Shown in pieces: positions 10,534-20,957 of a DNA stretch of 64,000 bases. A program made the position numbers and the translations under genes. Each line of letters opens with the position of its first letter. Position 1 is the stretch's first letter. Location: positions 1,178,001 to 1,242,000 of the forward strand of contig OX637803.1 in NCBI GenBank assembly GCA_951802425.1, given 5' to 3'. The notes beneath the pieces were generated by a model that saw only the letters and a program-made list of their open reading frames with translations, was not told where the DNA came from and made no database searches. Source of the stretch: Clavaria fumosa. Its lineage: Eukaryota; Basidiomycota; Agaricomycetes; Agaricales; Clavariaceae.

Positions 10534-13500
10534 ATGTCGACCAAGGGTTTCCGACCTCCACCTTTTCGCGCCGCCTCAACGCCCAACTTGAGCTTTCAGA
10601 GACTGGTCGTCGCAGTCTGCATCTCGCTTGTGGTTGTGATCGTGCTTGGATACCAACTGCGTGTTTCTTCCGGTCCTCACACCCAGCGCATTCCTTCGAA
10701 TGCTGAACATATTCTTCGGTGTGTCTTACGTCGTTGAGAAGACTTTTTTGATGACGACACGACGACTTACTATTTGAAAGCCGATGTGCAACGTTGAAGG
10801 ATGTTCCGAGAGTGCCGAACAACTTCCACAAGAGACACAAATCTGACAGGTATGAAGCCGGGACGCGTGCCACTCTGATAAAAAATGCCACCATATGGAC
10901 CGGAATGGCCAATGGCACCGAAATTATGTATGGTGATATACTTTTGGACAAGGGTCTTGTGAAGCATATCGGAGATATCCCGCAATCCTTACTTGCCCAT
11001 GCCTTCAACCTTACCGTGATGCACGCTAATGGTGCATGGGTGACGCCTGGGTTAGGTGAGGCTTCTATTTTACCATGTCTTGCTTCAATTCTGAGTAGGA
11101 TGCTTTTCGAGTGGACTTGCATTCCCACCTCGGGGTCTTGAGTATACCATTGTTGGAAGGCAAGCTTTTCCAGGGCTTCAATCTCGAGTTACTCATTTCT
11201 GTCTGGACAACAAGGTACTAGGGACCACAATTCACCTAACGGCCCAATTACACCATGGTTGAGAAGTATCGATGGTCTGAATACGCACGACGACGCATAT
11301 CGATTGACTGTTGGCGGAGGTGTAACATCTGCTCAGGTACTTCCTGGCAGCGGCAATGCCATCGGTGATATATTCCTGGAATCACTAGGCCTCACACTAC
11401 TGACACATGAACAGCTGGCCAAGCATTTGTAATCAAGTTGCGCAAAACAAAGGAGAACTCGGCTTCAGCTATGGTCGTCGAGCCTCCACATCAGCTTGAC
11501 AGAAATGGCACTAACTCCGGTCTCCCTCTACGTTGGCGTCATTTAAAGTTAGTAGTAATTTCATAGTCCATGGCAATTCTTTGACCTTTTGTTGGGTCGA
11601 CTGTGTGACCATATTAGACAAGCATGCGGGGAGAATATACGACGATATGGCACACGAATGGATACTTCCTGGTCTACGCGTTCTGCATATAATGAAGCCC
11701 GTAAGATCAAGGAATCTCAGGATGAATATTGTCAAGATGCCATGGCCGGACGGTGGGATTCGCTTCAAGGGCCATTCCCTGAGAGCTTGAAATGGGAAAT
11801 GTTGGTCGATGTCTTGCGTGGTCGAGTCAAGGTGTGTTCGCAATTGGGCAAGCTTTGTGCAGTGTGCCTCTAAGAGACAATACAGATTTCAAATCATTGC
11901 TATGAAGCAGTCGATCTCGATACTATTGTTCGCGTATGTCTGTCTAGGGGAGATCTAATTTGCATTGCACTCATCATCCCTTCCAGTTAACTAATGAGTT
12001 CCAATTTCATCTTGCATCCTTTCATCATGCGCATGAGGCCTGGCTTGTCCCTGACCTCCTTAAACGAGTGTGAGTGCTGTAGTCTCTTTCCTTGTAGTAA
12101 TTGCTCCTGCTTATTACGGCATACTGTAGTTGGGGGGGACCTCCTGTGGTTGCTATGTTTGCGATTAATTCCCGGTGAGTCCGAATTCTTGATATTACCA
12201 TAGCATGTTGAACACACATTCTCCTTCAGTTACAAGCGGGAAGCATATCGGGGATCCGAATTTGCGCCCGCCATCTTAGCCAGCAATGATATTCCAGTAG
12301 TTATGAAGGTACTCTCAATATTTTCAATCACTTTTTCAAACCTTTGATTCAAGCTATTCACACCGAAAGTCAGATCACCCAGTACTCAATTCTCGATACC
12401 TGATGTTTGAGGCACAGCAGGCGCACTATTATGGACTACCATCCCATCTGGCTATGACATCTGTCACATCCGTGCCTGCTGCTGCTGCCGGACTCGATCA
12501 TCGTATTGGCGTCTTACGTGTTGGTGCAGATGCTGACGTGGTGCTATGGGATTCGCATCCACTCCATCTCGGTGCTACACCAATACAAGTCTGGATAGAT
12601 GGTATGCAACAAATTCCCTCGCAATCACCAGAAACCGGCTGCAATGAGGAAATGGTGGGCAAAATCAAGGAAGAATCCAAGTGGGCGAGTGTCCCTCAAG
12701 TCCCGAATTGGGATGCAGAACAAAGGAAGGCCATTGAATCGGATGGCACCCCTCCATTCGAGAAGCGCGTGATAACAGGAAAAGTTATCTTTCGCAATGT
12801 AATGGAAGTATGGACCAAATCAGCTGATGGGGAGATTGAAGAGATCGTCTCTGGGCACTCCGACTCAAATGAGGATACGGCCAGGGTAGTCGTTGTTGAG
12901 AAGGGAGCAATTGTTTGTCTAGGAACCGAAAAGACCTGTCTATCCGATTCCTTGAAAGGCATCTACACAGAGGTTGACCTCCACGGAGGGTCAATTTCCC
13001 CTGGTTTCATGTCGTTCGGGTCACCTTTGGGTTTGGGGGAGATAATCAGTGAACGCTCTACTGGCCGAGGTGACATGCCCGATCCCACAAATTACAAGGG
13101 TGAGCCTCTAAGAGCAGTCGATGCCCTGGTGTTCCAAACCCGAAATGCACTGTATGTTTTTTTTCCCTGTCTGCCGCATGCCTGGCCTGATCAACATTAT
13201 TCTCCTTTCCAGGTATGCTTATCAGTCGGGAGTCACCCATGCAACGTCATCGCTTTATGTGCCTCCTTCATTTTCCGGCTCAAGCACAGGCTTAATTCAC
13301 AGCTTTTCCACCACCTTCCGTACCGGAGGGAAGAACGCTCTAGATAAGGGTGCATTGATCCAGGATGTGACAGCGTTGCACGTCGCAGTAGGCAGACTCA
13401 ACATAGAGGGAGACGTGAGTGTGAGCGCGCAGATAGCTTTGCTGAGAAAGCATTTACTCGGCGTGAAGGACGACACGCAGACGGTATGGTCTTGTGACCT

Positions 13501-14353
13501 TGCAATGAGCAATGTCATACTGATCACCACCTGTTATTTAGGCATATTGGTTCGAGAAATCTGGTGGGGTGAGGTTGATTATTGTGTGGTTTTACCCTGT
13601 CCCTGACTTGGGACCCAGGGCGCCGTACCACTGGTGGTCGAAGTCGGTGGAGCAGATGTCATGTCAACATTACTACTTCTCAAAGAAGAAGTCGAGAAGA
13701 TCAAAGGCTCGAAGATGAAGATGATCTTCTCTGGTGCAACTGAAGCTCATCTCGTTGCTGAAGAGATCAGTCAGTATTTGAAAAATGGCTCATTCGTATG
13801 TTACCAATATCTCATCCTTGTAGGCAAAGCAGGTGTGGGAGTCATTCTAGATCCTGTGCGACCGTTTCCTTTGATATGGGAGAATCGGCGCATGCAAGCA
13901 GCAATCCTTTTTTCAAATTGCATTCTGAATCATCTGAATTGTTTTTTTAGACTGCCCGGGCCACCTTTGTCTGATGAAACGACCGTAGCTGTGCTCCTTG
14001 CACACAATGTAATGGTAGGTTTGGGAGTAAGTGAGGCCTCTGCGGCAAGGAACGCGCGATTCGATGCTACTTGGGTCAGTTCTCCTTCACATTCAGATGT
14101 TCCGTGACCGCCTGGACGAGACTCACGGTTCGGATCTTTTTTGAACTATCAGGCTGCTTTGGTGTCGAATGGAAGGATCAACAGGCACCGCGCATATGAG
14201 CTTGCATCGACAAATCTAGAGAAAATGCTCGAAATTCCTAGTGTGTTGGATCTGGTTGCGTATGACGGAGGAAATGCATTTGAATTGTCAAGTAAGGTTG
14301 CTGCAGTGTTATCGCCGCAGAGAGGCGTGGTAGACATACTACGTGATTCGTAG
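10534..14353 (+). CDS. Membrane-anchored two-domain amidohydrolase (CE9-like), copy 1
   Basis: Starts MSTKGFRPPPFRAASTPN, followed by one membrane segment (about residues 23-43, VVAVCISLVVVIVLGYQL), so it is probably a type II membrane protein with the enzyme outside the cytosol. Domain 1 has the amidohydrolase metal ligands spread over exons: VDLHSHLGV (HxH), NHCYEA, FHHAHEAWL and KSDHPVLNSR (Asp). It ends with the composite-barrel strand IGVLRVGADADVVLWDSHPL. A second amidohydrolase-like half follows (GKVIFRNVMEVW onward), but its HxH position reads GGSISPGFMSFGSPLG, so it looks catalytically dead. The gene ends VVDILRDS at 14353. The intron after VLSIPLLEG starts GC instead of GT. Family members are often annotated as amidohydrolase or carbohydrate esterase 9; the substrate is unknown. 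The gene is tail-to-tail with the exchanger. Confidence 0.82.
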
Positions 14354-14772
14354 TTGAGCAGTTCTACATATCTGTGATTCAAATAAAAAATTACTCGGAA
14401 GCCCCGAAGACATTTATCCACGGTTACGGATGGAAGTCAGATACGCCGACCTGGATCGAGTCCTGAGCGAAGCAGCTGTAAAGGATGTGTGGACACTATG
14501 AGCCCCCGTCTTTATAGCGAGTAGTAAATGGAAGATTTGTCCAAGCGAATAATGGGCAGCAAATACCGGCAGCAGAAGCAACAGAGAGAATGGTATCTAG
14601 CTAATACATGAGTGTAAGGCCAGTGACAATATAGCTGGATGAGGGCTTCGCAGTCGTGCCTATACTGTACTCCCGGGCTGGCTTTTTCTTGTCTTTCACC
14701 CCAGATATATGCATTGATAAATAATCCGTTGAGATGAGATAAAACAAGTTTGGTGTTACGTGACCAATGCCG
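14354..14772. other. Shared 3' region between amidohydrolase copy 1 and exchanger
   Basis: Convergent 3' flanks within arm A. The corresponding stretch of arm B (20918-21919) is some 620 bp longer because a MITE sits there. The uninterrupted target site is visible here near 14710 (atcaatgcatatatctgg on the reverse strand). No gene was seen. Confidence 0.6.
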
Positions 14773-17418
14773 TCAACTCTTCAATTCCGTCACCACATTC
14801 ACAGTCGTAGTTACCGCGTACGACGCGATCAAGAAGAGCCCCCATCTTTTTGTGAGACAGTATCCGTTTAGCGGCACAAAAAGCAGCGTCATCAGTAGCA
14901 GCCACAGTAGCCCAATCGTACTGGATATCAGTGTAGGCGTGAACTCCAGAGAGTAGGGATGTGAGGAGCGGTGGATCATGTACGTCCCAGATATGCCAAC
15001 GCCGAGCAAGATGTTGAGCATTGGCCCACCGAAGCAGGCCGAAAATCCCATGACAGGAGCGAACACCTTATTCCATCCGTCGTGAGCTTGCGGTCGGCGA
15101 CATTGACGGCGAAGAAGAAGGGACTTACAGCGATTGTTGTATTCGCTACAAGATCTGCTAGCGAGTTTCCCACTGCAAACAGCGTGAGCCCTATAATTGC
15201 ATCTGAAAGATTGAAGATATGTCCGAATGTCTGCAAAATATAAACGATTACGATGAGTCATTCATGGCCGTCATCGCACAGACCCACGCACCTGGAGAAC
15301 GTTGACGACTTCATCAGCGATAGCCATAATCCAAACAATAGCCACAAAGAAGCCCATCAGACATCTAGCCAGCCGGGCAGGGGCGTAGAGACATTTCTCT
15401 ACAAATACAGCAACAAGACTGCCGAGAGTGATGCCAAACGCTGCCGCAGCGAAGAGGATCAACAAATAGTGCTTTGCACCATCTAGGGAGAACTTTAGCA
15501 CGGAGAATTGCAACTGGCGGTTGCAGGACACTCACTGAAGAGGACAGCAGCGCAGAACATAGGTCCTAGCACACACTGTGTGGCCATCAGCCACTTATTG
15601 AACTCCTTATCATGTAGGTCCTCTTGCACTTCTTCCTCTGCAATCAACGCCCTCTCGATACCTTCCTCCTCAAAATCGATAAGCCTCCCCGTGGCCGGAG
15701 ATGCCTCGAGTGCAACCCCTCCTACGTCATCAGACGTGACTACGACAGGCAAAGTCAGCGTCAGAGCCATGATCGCGGGCGTTGCCAAGACGGTAGCAAC
15801 TTTGCCAAAGAATGTCTTCTCTTTGAAGTTGTGCAGGGACGGACATAAAGTGTGCTGCACCAGATAGAGATAATGGAGTAGGCGCTGGCGCCGGGCCTGC
15901 CCCAGGAAGGATTGCGGGTCCGTGTCACCGTCCGATACCGTACCGTTTGGAAATATCGGAGTAGATGTGAGAGTCTCATATTCATCGTTACCGAGGGCCG
16001 TGTCATATGGCGACCCCCCCGCTTCACTGAAACTGTCGGTGTTTAACACGCGCGCCATTCCAGATGCCTCGGCCGTCCTGTGAGACGGCGAGGGGATATG
16101 ACCCACTGATGAGTGGGAGTGGGAATGATGGTAGTGGCCGCCAGCATAAGGCGCAAGCGGACTGTCAAACACGCTCAGAGAAAAACTGCCCGCTTCTTGC
16201 TGCAGCTCAGTCACAACCTGCCGGAACTCAAGCGCCCCTAGAAGCGAGAAAGAAGGCATATGCGAGGCACGGGAGTGTGAACCGGCCAAGGTCGTGGAAG
16301 CCGAGCGTAGGCTGGCCCTCCTTGGTACTTGAGTCTGTAGACTGGGCCGAGGTTCTGGATTGCTGTGTGCGCGGACACGAGGAGAAGGCGGAGTTAACAG
16401 GAATCTGACGTCATGTTGCGTAGAAGTACTCGCTTGTCACATAAATATACAAATCAGATGGACGGCAGCATAACTCCTGACAGACGAGTGCTCACGGTCA
16501 TCTCTGTACGGCTGGACTGCGATTGAGGGCTCGGGGGCTGTGTTGTCCGCGTACTCGCTGCGAATAGTGGCCTCTAGGCACCGTACTCGCTCTTCCTTGC
16601 GAGACCACCACGTGCTCGCAACGACGGCGACGACATAGACGACATAGAGGACGATGAAAGCAGCAGCTTCCCATTGAACGATTTTGCCGTCCCATAACAC
16701 CACAAGAGACAGGCCCACGGCAGCCGTAAAGAATCCGACGTCTCGCAAAAAGGGGAGACGCTCGACCTTGAATGGCCTCACAATGCACATCGAACCCACC
16801 ACACATGACACGATGAACGACGCGGCGCCGAGCAGCTCACCGATGGCAAGGCTACCGGAGTGGGCTCGCATAGCGGAGAAAGTCGAGAATAGATCAGGGC
16901 TACCATTTCCAAATGCCAGTAATGTGACGCCCGCTACATTGTGATCCAGCCCAAACAAGTCGGCGAGGGTCGCCAAGTTAGGTGTAAAAAAGTCAGCCGC
17001 GCTGATCGAGAGGGTTGAGAAGAGGAAGCACATCCACAACAGAATTGCGGCAAAAATAACAGGCCTGACAGCAGGGGCCGCACAGAAATAAGACTGGAGA
17101 TAAGGTATAGACAGAAATGTGTCCGACGAAGGGCAATGCTCAGTGGTGTGTTTACATTGTGCATGTAGTGGTTGGTCATAAGGAAAGCACTAGTACGAGC
17201 GGTGTTGAGCAGTTCATAATAAAAGCACAGAATAATTCACACACCCGCTCTTCCGCATACTGCCCTGCGCCGGTTGGTAGCCGCACATGGGTGGCAGTTA
17301 TGGAGACGTAGCTTCGAAGTTCGAGTACACTTCGAGGGTTATATCGGCCATGTAACTGAGGAATGCAATGCAATAGAAGAAGGGCGGTAAGGATGGCCCT
17401 CCTCAAAAGGAAACCCAT
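14773..17418 (-). CDS. Cation/Ca2+ exchanger, CaCA superfamily (NCLX/SLC8B1-like)
   Basis: Multi-exon minus-strand gene. It opens with a hydrophobic leader MGFLLRRAILTALLLLHC that looks like a signal peptide. A Cys-containing luminal stretch (EHCPSSDTFLSIPYLQSYFC) leads to the first membrane bundle. The alpha-1 repeat reads AGVTLLAFGNGSPDLFSTFS, with the GNG-PD signature. A long Ser/acidic loop follows (LIDFEEEGIERALIAEEEV). The alpha-2 repeat reads DAIIGLTLFAVGNSLADLVA, then helices to TVNVVTELKS at 14773. Two inverted alpha-repeats with GN(G/S)xxD define exchangers that swap Ca2+ for Na+, Li+ or H+. The Cys pattern near the N-terminus and loop length resemble fungal NCLX-like proteins of internal membranes. 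The ion specificity cannot be read from sequence. Its final exon is duplicated as a fragment in arm B. Confidence 0.87.
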
Positions 17419-17794
17419 GACTTCCTAGCCGCGGGTGCGTGAACCTGGAGGAAGTGGTTAGGAACGGAAGAAGTCGTCCTCACGTGACTGAGGCACACAT
17501 GACCTCCTTATTTGGCTGCGTTACGTAAAGGGCTGGATGGGGATATCTAAAAACATAGCGAACGAAAGACTGAGCCCCGGCATTCTCTGAGCCCCGGCAT
17601 TCTCTTGCAGTCTAAAAGGCCAACCGAAAGGTTCTGTTCTGTCGTGCTCGGGCTGGCTGCATTTCATGTGTGACACGCGACATGTGACTCAAAGCGAGAG
17701 CGTTTCGCATTTGCGCTCCCGTAGCTACTGAAGGCCATCATTTCTCAATATCTCAACGCGGAATGGCCTCGAACAGTGGTCTAATGACTCGCAG
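17419..17794. other. Divergent intergenic region with 17 bp tandem duplication
   Basis: Lies between the exchanger start and the first recognisable carrier exon. A 17 bp unit (tgagccccggcattctc) is duplicated head-to-tail at 17571-17604. No frame here encodes the EF-hand half expected upstream of an Agc1-type carrier. Confidence 0.6.
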
Positions 17795-19204
17795 TTTAAT
17801 AACGCATCCGTCCTAACTGAGTTGTATCATGGCGCCGTTAATTTCGGGCTAGGAGGCATCGCTGGGGCATTTGGAGCTGCAACGGTTTATCCCGTAGACC
17901 TCGGTACGTTGATTCATTTTAACAGAGTGATAATCCCATTGCCGACATACTTTTCTTCGGAAATTTAACAGTCAAGGTCTGGTTGATTGTACTTACTTAT
18001 TTCGACTGCTGATGTCTCCCCATCTTCTTGGATTGTGGTAGACACGGTACTGCCATCATTCTATTTTACATACGGGCGCTGATTGAGCATCAGGATGCAA
18101 AACCAGCGAAATACTCCAGGCAATCTGTTATTGTATAGAAATTATTGGGACTGCGCCACATATGTCTTCAAAAATGAAGGCATCCTAGCATTTTATCGCG
18201 GCATTGGGGTCCAGGCTCTGGTTAGTATTGGATATCGTCATTGGACTTCATGTGGTGATAATTGCAGGGCGTGGCTCCGAGCAGGGCAGTTAAGCTGTCT
18301 GCAAACGATTTTATCCGGGAGTGGACGAAGGATCCTCAAACCGGAGACATTTATTTAGGATGGGAAATATTGGCAGGCGGTTTTGCGGGAGCGGTACACG
18401 TGGTATGTCGCAGATGCCCATGACTGCCATTGCGCCGATGGAGAGAATTTACAGCTATTCGCAAACCCTCAAGAGATTGTGTACGGACATCAATCCTCTG
18501 CGTTGCCAGCGTTGAAACTGAGCGATTTGGCTTCCAATAGGAAGATACGGCTGCAAGTCCATGGCGAACATCCGGCAGTGGAAGGTGCTGCTACGCCGAG
18601 TGGGTTTCGTGTAGCAAGACAACTTGGTCTTTCTGGATTGTATAAGGGATCAGTATCGTGTCTCTTACGAGATATCCCTTTTGCTGCCATCTATTTTCCA
18701 GTGTTCGCGCACTTGAAGAAAGATGTCTTCCTCGATAATGACCTTGAAAGGAAACTGTCCTTTTGGGAAACCCTCGCAGCGGCGTCGATGGCGTATGCTT
18801 ATCTCTTCCAATAACTTCCCTAAGTAGAGCTGACAGCTAGGCTGTCGAAGTTCCGTCCCGGCAGCGTTTCTCGTAACACCGCCAGATCTCATCAAGACTA
18901 GATTGCAAGTAGAAGCTCGCAAGGGCCAGACAAAATATACAGGTACAGTAGACGCATTCCGAAAGATTGGTGCGTGCGCGTCTTTACTGTTCATCTTTAT
19001 CTAACAATCCCTGAGCAGTAAGAGAAGAAGGCTTCGCGGCCTTGTTCAAGGGTTCTTTAGCCCCCATCCTCCGTAGCAGTCCCCAGTATGGAAGTGCTCT
19101 TGCTGCTTATGAGTACTTGCAAAACGTATGTACCAATTTCTGCATGTCCTCAGGGTCAAAGGAATGTCATTCTGTTTTCACAGTTACTAGATGACCATGC
19201 ATAG
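17795..19204 (+). pseudogene. Agc1/aralar-like mitochondrial carrier domain, 5' truncated
   Basis: The carrier domain is almost complete. Repeat 1 reads NFGLGGIAGAFGAATVYPVD and LVKTRMQNQR; repeat 2 has GWEILAGGFAGAVH, FANPQEIV and KIRLQVHGEHP; repeat 3 has [20 protein letters not shown]. It then reads EEGFAALFKGSLAPILRSSP and ends near 19204. The PxD-x-x-(K/R) signatures are VYPVDLVK, FANPQEIVK (degenerate, E for D) and [14 protein letters not shown] is spread over two successive 5-nt exons (17972-17976 and 18042-18046). The family exports aspartate from mitochondria in exchange for glutamate and normally has an N-terminal EF-hand half. No such half, and no in-frame ATG, is present in the ~400 bp before the exchanger gene. 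I read it as a 5'-truncated copy; an unusual short carrier with an unseen first exon is possible. Confidence 0.65.
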
Positions 19205-19983
19205 CCTTGTAGGCAATTAGATACTAGCATCTAAAATAACGGGTGCTACAGAAGTGGTACAGAGGTACTGTATGGACCGCTACATATTGTTGTGTACCCA
19301 GATACAGATGCTGCCTGAACCTCCCTCAAAAATATGCCAAGCCTATGAACATTGTGAATGGAGGCCCAGTGGTAAGTGTACACAACATACAGTTGACAAG
19401 CCCATAACGCATGTAGCCATACTGCATAAGTTGAATAATGCAGGGAGATCAGGAATTTCATATATACATAATGCATCCAGACTTACCTGGTTATTCAATA
19501 GTGGAGGTTGCTAATATGAACTGGAGTGGCTCACTGAATTACAAATGAATATTAATTTTCAGATTTTGTCTTGCCCATTTCATTCACATAGTGCCAATTT
19601 GAGACAGTCACACTTCTTGCCAAGCACAAACAATTTGAAGAACACTTCAATGTGCCTGAAGAGGAGGGTCTGTCAGACAATGGGTGGGTTCAATCATTTT
19701 GCAAATTGTGAGTGACTATTTTGTTGTCACAAGATAACTTACAATCTATGTAGATATAAAATTGAGGCATAGAGAGGAGCAAGGGACTTTTCATTCAAAT
19801 TTCTCCAATTATCTACAACAGTGCAGTTGTCTCTTCCTATGGAAAGGGGGAAAAATCTCAGCATAGACATTCCTTCCGACCTCCCTTCCTTTCTTTCTGC
19901 AAATCTACACATCAGGGCTGGTCCGGTTGTGGGGGCCCTCGTCTAGTTCGTTTCTCATTGAGGGTGCTCCCAAGAGAAGAAGG
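19205..19983 (+). mobile_element. Relic of a CENP-B/pogo-type DDE transposase
   Basis: Degenerate AT-rich sequence. The clearest piece is 19600-19780, reading FETVTLLAKHKQFEEHF, then NVPEEEGLSDNGWVQSFCKL and, after a possible intron, YKIEA followed by a stop. This is the second helix-turn-helix of CENP-B/pogo transposases (pattern: LxxKxxxFxxxxxVPEExxLSxxWxxxFxxRxxI). No catalytic DDE core is present and the frame is closed in both directions, so it is dead. Sequence before 19560 and after about 19800 has no recognisable content. Its limits are approximate. Confidence 0.5.
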
Positions 19984-20039
19984 GAAGGGGACGTTACTGT
20001 AATGAAAGAAGGTATTTTAGTGTCATATTTGCCGAGTCA
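19984..20039 (-). pseudogene. 3' fragment of a DUF6534-type gene
   Basis: About 50 bp (ggggacgtta, atgaaagaag, attttagtgtca) match the last exon of the DUF6534-type gene at 26638-26690 in the same orientation. The rest of that gene is missing here and the sequence passes straight into a copy of the paraoxonase-like promoter. It is a remnant of a duplicated DUF6534-paraoxonase pair. Confidence 0.6.
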
Positions 20040-20806
20040 CGAGATCGACGCGCCGATGCGTAACTGGCGTGTGTTGTGCCGTACCACGTCCTCTCTTGTC
20101 CGTTAACTTTACAACCCTCCGCAGTCACCATTCTAGAGATGCAAAGCTATGCGCCATGGCTCGTTTGCGCTTTGGTATCTGCGCTGTACATCATCGTCTA
20201 CGTGTCTGATTTCCCTACCGGCCTTTCTCCTCTACCCAATGGTCGTGGCTGGCGGAACACACCTTGCGCTTCCAGATTATCCTCTAAATGACTACTATGC
20301 GGGTGATTCCAATACCCACTGCAATGTCGTTCGGGAGAAAGACATGCGGTTCTGTGAAGATGCTGTCTTCTGGGATCTGCTAGACGCAGCTGGCAACTTG
20401 AAGGAATGAAAACTGCTCCTGAGCTGCGACCCAAACAGACTGAACTGGAACACCGTAATGGGATCCCTCAGGGACCCTCAACCACGCGGCTCTCTGGGTA
20501 TACGCCCCAGGGGACATGGCTCACCAAGCCCGACCACAACGGATGTCCCTCGTTGGTTACCCACGAGGACACGAATTCCACCCCCTGGGTCTCGACGTGT
20601 GGCCTGCGGGGAACGCCTCGCACCTCTTCGTCGTGAATCACGCGCGCGTCCAAACCGTAATTGAGCAGTTCCTTTGGACCTGGCGGCCGCACGGTGGATA
20701 CCCTCTCACATGCGCGCTTCGTCTCGCTGAACGCATTCGCGCTCACGTTGCCCACATCGTTCTACATCACAAACGACCACCTCATGACCCGGCGCCTCCT
20801 CAGCAT
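20040..20806 (+). pseudogene. Truncated paraoxonase-like pseudogene (copy of 28680-29515)
   Basis: Matches the promoter and 5' half of the intact gene at 28841-30185, starting with the equivalent ATG at 20140 (MQSYAPWLVCAL). Lesions: CGA to TGA nonsense at about 20407 (LKE-stop-KLLLSC), a 2 bp deletion near 20492 (ctctgggta versus ctctgtgggta), a 6 bp deletion near 20610, and a shortened, altered stretch near 20675. At about 20803-20806 the homology stops abruptly inside the coding region and arm B begins. It cannot make a full product. Confidence 0.88.
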
Positions 20807-20957
20807 GTCTCACAAAAAGATGGGGGCTCTTCTTGATCATGTCGTACGCGATAACTACGACTGTGAGCGTGGTGACGGAATTGAACAGTTGGCGGCATTA
20901 GTCACGTAACACCAAACTTGCTTTATCTCATCTCGTCGGATTATTTATCACTGCATA

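Larger units (their letters stand above)
9832..14866 (+). repeat. Inverted duplication, arm A (~5 kb)
   Basis: This segment recurs as the reverse complement at 20804-26637. The match begins at cctctgatcattgag (about 9832) and ends at ccatctttttgtgagac (about 14866). The arm contains the whole amidohydrolase gene with its promoter, plus the last exon of the cation exchanger. Here that exon belongs to a complete exchanger gene, whereas in the other arm it is an orphan fragment. Arm A is therefore probably the original locus and arm B the copy. Boundaries are accurate to about 10 bp. Confidence 0.9.

Noticed and set aside
14354..14772. Separate gene in arm A between amidohydrolase and exchanger
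   Set aside because: No conserved frame between the two arms, and the arm B counterpart is interrupted by a MITE.
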